Source of the DNA: Dryococelus australis | Lineage: Eukaryota; Arthropoda; Insecta; Phasmatodea; Phasmatidae | NCBI GenBank assembly: GCA_029891345.1 | Contig: CM056994.1 | Location: 140,204,457 to 140,268,456, forward strand | Direction of reading: 5' to 3' | Length of the DNA: 64,000 nt | Shown here: positions 49,830 through 61,299 of the stretch, one piece after another | Position numbering within the stretch: position 1 is the stretch's first letter | How the letters are laid out: each line of letters begins with the position of its first letter | The notes under the pieces: model-generated | Database searches by the model: none | What the model saw: the letters and a program-made list of their open reading frames with translations, nothing else | Told to the model about the DNA's origin: nothing | Program-made: the position numbers and the translations under genes

Positions 49830-50680
49830 GGATTCCCGAAAATTTTCAATTTCTCCCGGAGCAGGCGTGAGGAAACAACGACCCAGGGTCAGACCCAAGT
49901 GACCAGGAACAGTGACTCTGAGCCAGAAGAGCAGGACCTCTATTCTTTGACCTTGGCCTTTGACTACAAAATGCAAAAACCAAAAACAATTAAAAAATAA
50001 TATAAATTCCAAAAAATACTCTAATTTTTCCCAATTTAAGTAATTTGAGGGGGTTTCTTTGAGCTTAAAAGAGCAGTGACGGTCATATTGGTTTTATAGG
50101 CATACCCAATGCTAAATGGAAACAAGGGATAAAGGATAGTAGTCAGACCTAATCATCAGCTATCTTTTTCTGTCAGCCAACTGACCAACATTTTGGGTGC
50201 AGGTGACCTTTTGTCCTTGATCCTTGAACTTGAAATAAAAAATTGATAAATATAATTATAAATTGTAAAGAATTTATAATTAAAATTTATGAAAGAATTT
50301 TAAAGGTACTAAAAATAATTTAATTAACTAAAATATCCAGAGGCCACCACTCACACATACCCATTCTACTGAATGACCTTGAAAACAAAAACTCCAGAAA
50401 ACATTTATAAAATACAGGAAGAATGTGAAGTAAAAGACTACTACTACCATACTGGATGCAGGTGAGCTTGGCCTTGGCCCCATGACCTTAAATGAACATG
50501 AACCGAAAATCTTTCCAAAAAATATAAAAATATATTTAATCCCATAAATCAAAAAAAAATTATATATTTTTTTTAAATTTACTTATATATTAATAAAAGT
50601 TATTAAAAAATTATTTTTCAAAAACATGCATTTTCAGATGTCCCTGCAGCTCCACCAAAGTCACATTAATCCCATCCTCA
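49830..50680 (+). repeat. NRR repeat with nuclear-receptor-like sites, copy 2
   Basis: At least three diverged units: CTTTGACCTTGGCCTTTGAC (49945-49964), GGGTGCAGGTGACCTTTTGT (about 50198) and GGATGCAGGTGAGCTTGGCC (about 50455). Each is followed by an A/T-rich AAAAATTATA-type tract. The end TTTCAGATGTCCCTGCAGCTC parallels TTCCGGAGGTCCCACCGC in copy 1. Confidence 0.5.
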
Positions 50681-50689
50681 GCAGACGAC

Positions 50690-50940
50690 TGTTGCCAATT
50701 CATATTGGCAGTTTAGTTGGCTGGCCTCCATCCCTTCGCCTCCATTCCCCACACTGATACTCATTCCTACATATTTGCTTTTTCGTTCATTATTTGTTTA
50801 TATGTTACTGGATACGACCATATTTGTTTGTTCGTTCGTCATCTGTTTAGAGGCTGCCCTGTTTGTAGGCGCCACATGTTCATATATTTTTCTGGAGGTT
50901 GGCATGTTGGGAGGCAGACATCTTGTTAGGTCCATTTCTC
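50690..50940 (-). repeat. R2-related repeat (partial, inverted)
   Basis: The minus strand reads ACAAGATGTCTGCCTCCCAA, AACAAACAAATATGG and CCAGTAACATATAAACAAAT, matching the iterated module of 13650-13870. Confidence 0.45.
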
Positions 50941-52619
50941 CAGATTTGGCAAACATAATTTGTTTTAGAGTTTGTCTCTCACTCTCTTTTGACTATCATA
51001 TTATATTTAATATGTTTTAATCACCTGTGTATCCCCAGGCGACAGCCATATTTGTATATGTGTTTAAATAATATGTTGCACTGATTATTCCGACAATGTT
51101 TTACATTGGCTAATTAGTGTTTAGTCCATAAGCCTCCACCACCTTCATTCAGTCAATTATTCACTTTAGTCCGACTCTATTCATAATAGTTTATATTTAT
51201 AAACATCTAGGTAGTATCGATTAGGCAATCTGCTATCGGCATTTACCGAATGGTGACATTGACTATTCCTGCAATGCACATAAATTACCATATTTATTTT
51301 TTTTATTGGTTTGATTTCAAAATGCATGTATGTTTTCTTTAAAATAAGTGTACATAAAGCAGAAGGTTTTTTTTTATGAAATAAATAAAAGGCAACATAT
51401 TTAATAAAATAATTAATAGTTTTAATATTACATGCAAATATATTTTTGCGATGATTTCTTCAAAGGCAAGAGGAGGGCATCATATTGTTTCGTAACATGT
51501 TGGTATACACTCGTTCTCAGCTGCAGATGTTTTACCGGATTGAGTGTCCTGCCCGAACTCTTCGTCATCATTTCTTCTTCCTTGCAACATACCTTTGTTG
51601 TATTATCAACTACAAAATTTCCGATGTCATATACACTATATACAGGTACATTAGAAGTCTCATTAGAATTCTTAAATGCCATCTTTGGAGTGTGGTAGGC
51701 ACGATTAACATTTAATGATATATGCATCACAATATAAAAATACTTTATTGGGAACATTTTTTTATGTACCAGAAAAAAAACACAAATTTTCATGTGATAG
51801 TGTGTTTATCGTGTAAACCCCATTTCTGTGTTCGGTAAACGGAACTTGGTATGATTTTCAACACGTATTTGTGTTAACAAGTGCGCTCTATTTAACAAAC
51901 TTTATGAGAAAAAAATTGTAGTGCATACACATTTTTTTAATAATTCACTTTTATACATTCACGTACTTGTAGGACGAATCCAATCGTTAATAGTAGTTTG
52001 GTAGATTTTCTGTCAGTCGTAAATTTCCACTCAGTTGCATATAAGACACCGGCCGCACAACACGCATATAAGCAAGCGCACCTCATACGATTTACTCATT
52101 CATCGAGTGACCTCCGAGGTGGACAGATGTATTGTCGTGGAGCTCCTGCTGCCATTTCATTACGTGTTTTTTTTTCTATTGTATCTGTTTAAAATTCCAC
52201 TAGTCTAATTTATATATTAGTATGTGCATCTTAAACATAATTTTTAACCATTTGTCACGTAGATCATATTCACATATATTTCCGAGTAGCTATAAACTTA
52301 GTTGCTCATTGCTTGTAAGCTTCCGAATGCACTCGACGTATGTGTGTATATATATATTCAGGCTCCCGACATGAGATCTACACAGTGTTTCAGTGAGCTC
52401 GCAGCCAGAATGATATGTTTTGGGAAAGGTTCAATTTTATTAAACATGTTAATCAATTGATTTCTTTTTTTATATGTGAATTATGTTCCTCCTCCCCAGG
52501 CTCACAGGCAAACTGACGTGTAAGGTATGTGCGAGAGGCGTCATAAGTAACTTTGTTTGTTTATTTTATAGGAAAATTTGGTAGTAGATTGTTAATTCCA
52601 TACTCACGTAATTGTGTTA
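50941..52619. other. Intergenic sequence, nothing recognised
   Basis: A minus ORF of 121 codons (51428-51793) with overlapping plus ORFs has no recognisable motif. A short TA run lies at 52346-52357. Otherwise AT-rich. Confidence 0.45.
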
Positions 52620-53410
52620 TACTTTTCTCTTGTGTAAATTATATTTCTTATCTCGGGGTTGTAAAATCACATTATGTTCAATTCCATGCTGGAGTCATTG
52701 TACTTATTAACCACGTAGTCGTTTGAAATTTGAAATTTGCGATTCGATGCGTGTAATTATTTCATATGTAGAAATTCTGTAACGTTTAATTGAATTTGGA
52801 AATATAAGTCTATCGTTTGTCATTACTAACACGTACATCGCCTCTTTCAAAGTCGCCTATCGCCCACCATTGTCTACAAGCAATATCCCCCCCCCCCCCC
52901 CCCAAAAAAAAAACATAAAATTTCCACAGAGGCCACTCTTAGAAATCGCTTAAACACTCTGAAATTCTCTTGTGTGTTAAATATATTCTTAAATATTACT
53001 TGTCTACAACCACACTCCCTTCAAACACATCAACATTATAAAAAATTGTAAAAATGTCCCTCAACACACTCTTGCACTCAACTCAACACCTATACAACAC
53101 ATTGCAACCCACCACTCTGGTCAGTCGCCTCCAGGACACCAGAGCGTCAACATTGTACAGAGCTCCTGCTGCCTCCACCCAAAAAGAAAGAACGAAAGAA
53201 AAATTCATCAGATAAATAATAAACCCTTTTTTGACTAATCATTTTTTGATTAACACTTTCAATCAAATTTAATCCTTTCAATCAATTTAACTATTTCGAT
53301 TTTTGATCGGATTAAAATTGGATGAAGGATTAACGCTTTCAATCAACTCGATAATCCATCAATTAATCCCAATTAATCCTAGGTGAAGTGAAACCCCCAT
53401 GCCTCTACTA
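52620..53410 (+). repeat. Dispersed repeat R4, copy 2
   Basis: Same orientation as 4945-5555. It is longer because GTCGCCTATC(T/G)(A/C)CCACCA-type sequence is followed by an extra homopolymer-bearing stretch (52770-52960). It ends GGTGAAGTGAAACCCCCATG, against GGTGACATGAAACCCGCCCG in copy 1. Confidence 0.6.
52887..52913. repeat. C17A10 homopolymer tract
   Basis: Seventeen C followed by ten A. Assembly length may be unreliable here. Confidence 0.9.
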
Positions 53411-53424
53411 CTAAATTATGCTCG

Positions 53425-54430
53425 AAATGGAAAATAATAACACAGCAAGCAATGTAAAAAGTGTGGCAAACTATTAAATATAGAAAGATTTGCACCACAT
53501 AAACACACAAAAGATAAACATTTTTGACATATGTAAAAAAAGTTTTAGTGAATGTGCTAGCAGTCGTTATGAAGTAAAAAAGAGAGTAATGTGCGAATGT
53601 GGAAAATATGTTTATAATACATCTCTCAAAAAGCATAATAAAAGTAAATTACACAATTCAGCATTAAATATTCTAAACGAAATTCAACATGATAATCATC
53701 CGACAAAAAACATGTAAAGTATGTAATGAGAATGCATAGATAACATTATTTTCACTTAATAGAAATAGTAAGAACAAATATTAAATCACACGAAAAATAT
53801 GTTTTAGTTTTTATATGAAGTTTTATTATAGTCATAACAAGAAGTTAAGTATGGTTTCCCAGTAATTTAAGAATGTTTCGATTTATCCCGTATATATGCT
53901 TTTACATATTATTTTTAAATTTTTATTTCTTATAAATAGAGAATTATGGCGGCAAATTCTCTAGCAGTTGAGCTGGGCGAGAAGACAGTACGAGAGTTAA
54001 CAATTATAGGTAGAAGATTTGAAATTTAATATTTGCATTATCTAAGGAAAGATGATTTAATTAGAACTCTTATAACGTTTATTATTGATGGGCAAAGAAG
54101 AAGAAACTTCGCAAATTTGCAATTTACTTATGCCAATATTAATGAATCATATAAGAAAGATAGCGAGAAATTGAAAAAAAAATATTTGCATTCACTAATA
54201 ATCTATTTTATAAACAAGAGAAAGGGAATTAAAATAAATATTTCTATTTTCTAACACAGTATTTCAAAACCCTAGAATTGAAAGCCAGCGAGTAAAAGAA
54301 TGGATAACAAAGAATAATTTAAAAAAATTTCCTTTAGCTGACGTCGATATTAACGAATTATATCCCGAATATAGAAATAAATTGGAAGAAGAATTCCCAT
54401 TATACAATAAGTTATTTTAACTACAATAAG
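53425..54430 (+). pseudogene. Unrecognised protein remnants after R4 copy 2
   Basis: Two groups of open segments. The first (53425-53717) carries Cys/His motifs, notably CECGKYVYN followed by LKKHNKSKLHN, which looks like a small zinc-binding unit. The second (53945-54420) starts MAANSLAVELGEKTVRELT; with LRKDDLIRTL further on it vaguely recalls a SAP DNA-binding fold. A Lys/Tyr-rich region ending EEEFPLYNKLF follows. I do not recognise the family. Position and decay suggest a virus-like or transposon origin. It is broken in a few places. Confidence 0.35.
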
Positions 54431-54549
54431 AATTCCGGAGCACGGTTACTGTCGAATACATTAAGGCATGTGTATAGAGATGAAGTTACTTTCAAAAACG
54501 TAAAGTGAGATTAAAAGGGATAATGTTTTTATATGGTATGTGTTGAGAA

Positions 54550-55065
54550 ATGTGAGATTTGCAGATGTCCCTGGGGGTGAGAAACGATTCGTCATGTCGT
54601 TTACTATCTCCGAACAAGGATGACTTTCTCGCAATTAAGCTGCAAGAAGTTTTATCGTGGCGCTGCGGTGGAAGCAAGCTCAACATTAGTCTCCTAGTGG
54701 CCGGGAACATATGGGGAGGCATCTCCCAGGGTGGCCATAGGGAACCGCCCCTGCACCCGCGAGCCCTGCAGGCGCATTCATCACCGCCGCCCGAATGTCA
54801 CTCCAGGGACAAGGACAGACAGATAGGGCTTGCTCTCCTCCGCTTTGACAAGTGGCGCCCCGCGCGGCAGCCACAACAAACACGCCTGACGCTTCACGCA
54901 CCTTCCCCTTCCTTCCCTCGTAAGTACACACGACAATCACCCACTTCCATAATAGAGCTTTGTTCAATCGCGAACCTTGCTCGGTCAACAGGATTTATTG
55001 CCAATCCACGCCCACGCCAAGGAAAACTGACTTACCTGCCTTTGAATTGTTTGCATCATTAGAAA
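54550..55065. other. GC-rich, CpG-containing island
   Basis: About 500 bp clearly richer in GC than the surroundings, with CpGs retained (CCCCGCGCGGCAGCC). It carries a 167-codon plus ORF (54559-55062) and a 100-codon minus ORF, neither with recognisable domains. Donor-like CTCGTAAGTAC (plus, about 54918) and GGCAGGTAAGTCAG (minus, about 55037) are present. It could be a host promoter or exon, or a GC-rich repeat. Confidence 0.3.
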
Positions 55066-55139
55066 ACTCGTGCTTATTTTTCTCTTATGTGTGAAAACAA
55101 TGAAAAATTATTGTTACTCCGGATTCAGATTTCAATATA

Positions 55140-55425
55140 ACAGTGTGATTGCTTTACGAGTTGACATTCTGTGGTCGACCCGTTTCCCCGATCTCGCACC
55201 GTGTGAGTTCCTTTTCTGGGGATACATGGAGGCGCAAGTCTATCAACGTAAGCTGCGAACATTGTACGACCTGAAGCTGCCATCCATCAATAAATCGTGA
55301 CAATTTCAATAAACATGACCAGGAGAGTTATGTGGAACTACAGGGAGAGATTAAAAAATTGCATAGTAAAGGACGGTCGATATTTGGAAAATATAATTTT
55401 CAAAATCACGCAATGGTGAATGTGC
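55140..55425 (+). pseudogene. Mariner/Tc-type transposase, C-terminal fragment
   Basis: WSTRFPDLAPCEFLFWGYME, then AQVY..KLRTLYDLK, matches the DDE_3 C-terminal signature (PDL.P.DFFLWGY...VY...P.T...LK) of mariner-like transposases in insects. After a frame change, MTRRVMWNYRERLKNCI, then KDGRYLENIIFK, completes the usual C-terminus. The first catalytic Asp regions are absent. It is an isolated fragment without terminal repeats that I can see. Confidence 0.75.
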
Positions 55426-56214
55426 ATGTGTCATTGAAGTAAATGGTTAGCAAAGACTGTTGAAACAGTTAAATAATTCTTTGTATAGCTCCTAGCGTTG
55501 CTTTGCTATTTACGTTACAAATGAGGGAGTTATTTCTTCAGCACCCACGCAGCACAACAGAGTTCATTGTTTGGTCTCGAGTTCATGATGTAGCCGAGAC
55601 CATTTCAGATTGCGATTGCTCTGAACTTTGGTGATTTTCATACTATCTAGGGAGCTCGTTTTTCTTACGCCGTTATTATGTTTCTACAACCGGATTATTG
55701 ACCATCATTGTTGTATATTAATTACAATTCAGCAAATAGTCGATTCAATAACAATCGAATTAATTACACCTAAACCGTATAGCAAAACACATCTATCTGT
55801 AGCATATCGAATAAAAATTTGTAAAAAATTTCAAAGTACAAAATAAAGCAGACTAAATTTAAGAACTGCACTTTACATACTATATAAAACAAAATTCACT
55901 AATACGTGTAGATCCTTTCTTCCAACATATTGGAACTCTAAACTCTTTGCCTAGTCTTTGAACATGTCACATACGATACCTACTACTACACAGTTCGCAC
56001 TATATATATAGTATGATCTGTAATTAAACAACCGAACTGCAACAGGTGATTCCTAATGAATAATAAAGTCGAAAATATATAGGACACCATATAATTAACG
56101 GAAAATTAAAGGATATAGAGCCTATGAAAATTGAGTCTCAAAATACATATTTTAAACGAAAGCCTTGACAATGCATACGATGACCGCAGCAAAAAGGTGA
56201 CTTATTCTTTCCAT
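55426..56214. other. AT-rich spacer between mariner fragments
   Basis: Nothing recognised; short ORFs only. Confidence 0.5.
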
Positions 56215-56415
56215 GTTACAGAGACACATGCGTAATGATGGCCGTTCTCGGTCTGTGTGCACTGTTCGGCTTGAGGAAGTGATACGTCAGCACATCGATG
56301 ACATGCCCTCCACTAGTATACGCTCTACAGCGCGTCGAATGGATATGACCCCTTCAACCTTGTCAGACGTTCTTTGAGTAAATCTCGGCCACCCTTACCG
56401 CTGGCAGAAAGTGGC
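56215..56415 (+). pseudogene. Mariner-type transposase, N-terminal helix-turn-helix fragment
   Basis: The plus frame reads RHMRNDGRSRSVCTVRLEEV, then IRQHIDDMPSTSIRSTARRM and TPSTLSDVL, then LGHPYRWQKV. This fits the second HTH of insect mariner-like transposases (RPRSVRT...V....S.R.LA..LG.S..T...IL...L.PY..Q). It lies downstream of the C-terminal fragment, in the wrong order for one element, so these are separate or rearranged pieces. Confidence 0.55.
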
Positions 56416-57000
56416 AGGCATTCAGTGGAAAAAGTTTTCAAACCCCTATTTTTACAAACTCATATCTCCTTTAATATTCTGTTTGAGTATGTTGTGTTCT
56501 CTATGTTTTCGACTTTATTTTTAATAAGGAATCATCTCCAGCAGTTTGGGCGTGTATTTGAACAGCCTTTATATACTCTACGGTCGTTTGATCCAACCAT
56601 CATCGCTTTTTAGACAAATGCAGGGAACACCATTCAAAGTATCGCAATTCCCTATTTTTATTTTTTATTTTTTTTTATTTTTTTATTTTTTTTATTTATA
56701 GCATCCTTTGTTGTGTTGCCGAGCTACTTTCCCCAAAACTGTGGTCATACGAACAGTACTGAAATATGCGAATGTGGCTGTGTTATAATATTGGAAAATA
56801 TACTTTTGTAAGCATGTAGGCCTATAGTACTTTAAGGTGCATCTGCAATACTGCTCGTTCAAAGATGCGCATTTTATTTATTTATACGCGCCCAAAATTT
56901 ACGGTCGTTTTACAAAATTTTTCGAATACATTGATTGGAATGAACTTCACTAAAAACAATTGAAAATGCAAGACATTACATAATCAAAGATTGAGGCCAA
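56416..57000. other. Intergenic sequence with poly(T/A) run
   Basis: A TTTTTATTTTT run lies at 56655-56700. No gene seen. Confidence 0.6.
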
Positions 57001-57002
57001 CC

Positions 57003-57210
57003 TCCCGTGGCGCAGTTGATTGGGGCGCCACCGGTCTGTGGGGCGGGAGGTTCTGGCTTCGAATCCTAGGTAAGGCATGGATGTTAGTTTAGGTTGGTTA
57101 TAAGTTAGTTTATAAGCCATACCCTGTTAAGAGTTCAGGTGTAGTACCGGAAAACGTCAATAAGCACTTGTAATTCCTATTAAAAGATTAAGCAATAATT
57201 TGGTACATAA
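57003..57210 (+). mobile_element. tRNA-derived SINE, family S1, copy 2
   Basis: CTCCCGTGGCGCAGTTGATT carries an A-box-like core and CTGGCTTCGAATCCTAGG a strong B box. The body GGTAAGGCATGGATGTTAG...AAGTTAGTTTATAAGCC...GTCAATAAGC matches the minus strand of 30240-30412. It ends near TAATTCCTATTAAAAG. Confidence 0.7.
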
Positions 57211-57324
57211 ATAATGATATCTTTAGCACAGAATACAGAAAACCAGACTAGTAACTAAAATGAAACATAAAAAACAAAAAAAAACACTCGTGTATAAAAT
57301 TTGAAATGCGATAGGAGTAGATAG

Positions 57325-58220
57325 ATAATGTATGTTCGGGCACAACTGCTTCAGCTAGAGGATCGAGGATATGGCCGGGCGCCGGCAGCCATTTTGGTTC
57401 CCCGATTTCCCGCTCTGTCATTCAAAGTCACGCAACCGCCAAATTGTATTCCACTATGTTTGTAGACAGTATGCTGCCATCGTGAACTGCCATATTTATA
57501 GCCAATATGTTGCCATATTTCTAGTCAGTTTGCCACCATCTTGTTACTCATATTCATTCGACCGCCATAATGGTAAACAGCGTGTAATTTTTTCATGCTC
57601 TTGCATTCCGAGGGTTTTCTCCGAATACGCGCACTTAATTATATTTTATTCATTCTTTCCTTTCTTTCTTCGCTTCGTTTCCTTCTCTCTTTCTATTTCT
57701 CTCTCTTTCTCTCTCTTCCTTCCCGATGGTTTACTAAGAGTGCTACCATTTTTTCTCTTTTGCATTATTTCTTTCTCTTAATTTCTATTACATTCCTTCT
57801 TTTCTTTCTTCCTTTCTCTTTCTATCTTTCTTTCCTATCTCATATTCGTTTGCCATTTGTTTACATAGGCTATACTGTAGGCCGTAATCTTGGTTTTTTC
57901 GTTAGTCATTTGTTACTGGAGGCCATTATCATTCTTTACATTTACGTGGGGGCCGCCACCTTTGTTATTTTCTTTTCTCAATGTTTTCCCACATTTGTTC
58001 TGGCTTTTGCTGCTAGGTGGCGAGCCACTCGTTCGATTAGTCGATCTCGCATCAGTCGCATGTGCTCCACTGATTACTCACCTTTGTTCGACTGGCAAAT
58101 GAGTTCTGAAGTGGCTGCTAGGAGTGCTGCTTGTTTTAGAGCTTAAAATACCATCTGGAATGGGCACGGTATCAAACTGTTGAACATTGAATCCCCAGGC
58201 TAACGCCTTATACCAAACTG
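57325..58220 (-). repeat. R2 repeat, inverted copy
   Basis: Inverted counterpart of 13440-14275. The plus strand starts with the GC-rich end (GCCGGCAGCCATTTTGG), continues with repeated CATCTTG/GCCATATTT modules and a long C/T-rich tract (57645-57842), and ends with the tRNA-like head. That head on the minus strand reads GATAACAGTTTGGTATAAGG, then GGCGTTAGCCTGGGG. The 136- and 183-codon plus ORFs (57371-58146) are products of the pyrimidine tract. Confidence 0.6.
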
Positions 58221-58460
58221 TTATCGTGACAAGTGCTGGTACAAGATTTTATAAGAAGTTTATGTCTTGGAGACGAATAAATAATATCCTGCCTCTCATT
58301 AAAGACATTACATTTTTATTTCTTACATAACTTTTAAGTAATTTATTTACATTTCTATATTTTATAATTTTTTTTTTTTAACAATTTAGGTATTTATTTT
58401 TTATTATATTATTATTTTTTTATTGTATTAAAATATTTTTTTAATATTTTGGTTTAACAA

Positions 58461-58534
<74 letters not shown>

Positions 58535-59179
58535 ACACACATATATATAATATAAGATTTAACTTATATAATTTTGAATTATTTTTTATTTTCATTTTTA
58601 ATTTATCTTTTAAGTATTTTTAAGTAATTTGTGCTATTATTTAATTATTTTTAAATTAAAATTGGAAGCATATCGAGTCACGTGTCTACAGACTCATATT
58701 TTTTAGCCAGATAAGAAGACATCATCACAATATAAGTTTACATGATTAAAACCAGCACTATATTGTATTTTTATAAGCATATATAAAAATTTATAAGTAA
58801 ACATATGCCAGGACTTTGGAAAACATACTGGATTTTCAATGCTTTAAAAACCAATTAATTCGATATTTTTTTAAAATATAAACTTTATTGAATTCATCCG
58901 ACCAATTACACACACTTGTTCGCCTAGCCTTGTAACCATGCACATGTCAATGGTCTTCCAGGGTAGGCCCCATGAGCCAGCTGCGACAGGCGAAGAGTGA
59001 CATCATCATCAAGTATCGTGCATTGAAAAGACAGAGAATAAACCATGGGGCACTCCACTCGCTGGCCATGCCAAACAGTCATTTATGAAGTGATGAATGC
59101 AAAGAACTTAAATTTGGTAAATTTCACACTTTCCAATGACAGCTGGTAACATTTAAAAAATGAAAAATTTCTCATGTTC
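58221..59179. other. AT-rich sequence with (TA)n at 58464-58550
   Basis: TA microsatellite of about 85 bp with a TACACACA interruption; otherwise nothing recognised. Confidence 0.7.
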
Positions 59180-59265
59180 ACCCGGGACGAAATCGAGACT
59201 TTTGGGTTCGGAACCAAACATATTGAACACTTAGCTATCAAGAGTTCACATCAGAGACAGTGATT
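59175..59265 (-). repeat. SINE-like tRNA remnant
   Basis: The minus strand reads TTGATAGCTAAGTGTTCAA (A-box-like), a GGTTCCGAACC anticodon-arm-like hairpin, then AGTCTCGATTTCGTCC (B-box-like) and CCGGGTGAAC. tRNA-shaped, but the acceptor stem is not closed. Confidence 0.45.
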
Positions 59266-60375
59266 ACAACTTATATATAAGCTGAAAAATTGTAAGCTAC
59301 ATTCCCTCTTACCGTTGCAGAAATATTCGTAGTATATTTTACATTTTTTCAACCAGTATATATATATATATATATATATAGCTTATGAATACTACAGTAA
59401 GAGCAGTTTTTGTTTATTTTAATCAAGCAATGTACTATATTGAAATCATATCGTAACTTTTAATAGGAGAGAGAATGCTCAAGCTTACACCTAATTATTC
59501 TTTTTAAAATAATTATGTAGCAATTCAGGCTGTAAGAAAACGAATATTTATATTTAAAGGTGAATATATTTTTCCAATTTATTAATACCATGCTCATGAA
59601 ATTCAGTCTGCAAGTATCATTTATATGTCCAGGAATCTACGTATGTTTCATGTAACCATATTACTTTTATAGCCACAGGTTACATCAAATAAAAAATTTG
59701 TATTTTGACAAATATTAAAATGTAATAAATTTTTTAAGTTATGCTTACATTGTACTTAGAGTAGAGAAAAAAGTTCTCTCAACTTCATTTCCGATCTACT
59801 ATCATCAAAACTAAATACTATATTATGTTAATTATTCACAGACTCCACAATTTTTAGTAGACAGAACACTCCTAGTAGAATTTTATTCAGTGTATGTATT
59901 TGTGAATAAACTCAAAACCATCATATTCTCTATATATCAGGCAGTGTACAACACTGTCAAGAAATTAAAGACTTCTTTTTTTTTCTTTTTTTTACATATT
60001 TTATATATGTTTACATTCTTCAGACTACAAACATAGAAACAGAATTCTTAAATTTCCCACACCATTCACATAGTATCTTTGCAGCAGGAAACCCAATTTT
60101 AACATAATTAATATAATCTGCTTACATGCAGTTAAGGACAGTCTATTCTAGCAAGCATCTAACCAGAACCCATGGCCATATATTCTTCTCGACAAATGTT
60201 CATGACTGCCACTGTCAAACAGCTCCATAACATGAACCCGACGCCTTATATATTCGCAAGCAGACACACTAACATTCAATGTTCTACCTACTATAACACA
60301 TGCATACCATCTGTTCTACCGACCAACCCCAGATATACAGAGACCAGCAATAACTTTTTGCTTCTTAAGTGTAGC
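59266..60375. other. AT-rich intergenic sequence
   Basis: Contains (TA)12 at 59357-59381. No gene seen. Confidence 0.6.
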
Positions 60376-60376
60376 A

Positions 60377-60432
<56 letters not shown>
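60376..60432. repeat. (TA)n microsatellite with central TT
   Basis: TA runs flank a phase-shifting ATATTATAT centre. The left flank is GTGTAGCA. Confidence 0.9.
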
Positions 60433-60435
<3 letters not shown>

Positions 60436-60591
60436 TTACATATAATATGTTATAGCTATCGCAGACATAGTATTTAATTATAGAGACTTGTTCCCTATTT
60501 TAAATATAGAAAATATTTCCTACCCCTATGCTAGTACTTGTAAATTTTGTCGAACACGCCATCTCATAATTATACATAACATTTCGGTATT

Positions 60592-60692
60592 CACATTACC
60601 TAACCTAACTATCAAGAAAGAACTCTGAACACAATTATTTTATTTTATTTCTCTCATTATTCACTTAACCTAATTTCACCTAACATAACCAC
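60592..60692 (-). repeat. R3 repeat, inverted copy
   Basis: The minus strand reads GGTGAAATTAGGTTAAGTGA, then GAGAGAAATAAAATAAAAT, TTCAGAGTTC and GATAGTTAGGTTAGG, matching 12574-12711. Confidence 0.55.
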
Positions 60693-60794
60693 TACACTCT
60701 GGTAATATATGTCAGAAGTTGGAAAATTTTGGTTTTTAATTTTTAAAATATTAATTATAGTTTTTAAACAATATATTACAAAGGTTTACCTATG

Positions 60795-61095
60795 GATCTG
60801 TGGAGCTATGGAGTTATGGAGCTAAGCAACTATGCAGCTATGGAGCAAGTCATTTTTGGATAATTTGTTTGTTAGTTTTGAGTCAGAGTCAAGAGTCAAA
60901 GAATCAGTCGTTTGAGTGGCCAGTCGGACAGGAATTAGTTGTCATCTTTATGTGTGACCATGAGTTCAAACTGAGCGAAGATAACGTGAGGACGAAATAT
61001 ATTTTTCACATTTAAAAAAAACCTATTCACTGGTAGACAAACGATGAACAGTTAGCAGCTATCATTAGCCATGTAGAACAATTTCGATATTACGA
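60795..61095 (+). pseudogene. R5 coding-like remnant, copy 2
   Basis: The 71-codon ORF (60800-61015) contains CDHEFKLSEDNVRTKYIF, parallel to CNHAFK..EDN.RTKYIF at 5620-5680, and NDEQLAA follows in another frame. The start of the ORF is a TATGGAGCTATGGAGTTATG simple repeat. Family not recognised. Confidence 0.35.
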
Positions 61096-61175
61096 GTACT
61101 ATAGCTCTCCTATGGCATGCAGTCGATAAATGTTGATTTAAAACACCCCTGAAATAATAAGTCTTCCAAAGTAGC

Positions 61176-61177
<2 letters not shown>

Positions 61178-61241
<64 letters not shown>
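61178..61241. repeat. (TA)n microsatellite with central AA
   Basis: TA runs flank a TATAATATA centre. The left flank AGTAGCAGA resembles that of 60376. Confidence 0.9.
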
Positions 61242-61247
<6 letters not shown>

Positions 61248-61299
61248 GAATATATACATTTTTTTTATTATTTGCATTATTTTGATTTTTATTTGGTTA

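Noticed and set aside
57371-58146. 136- and 183-codon plus ORFs
   Set aside because: They arise from the C/T-rich tract of R2; no domain, no conservation with the left copy beyond composition.
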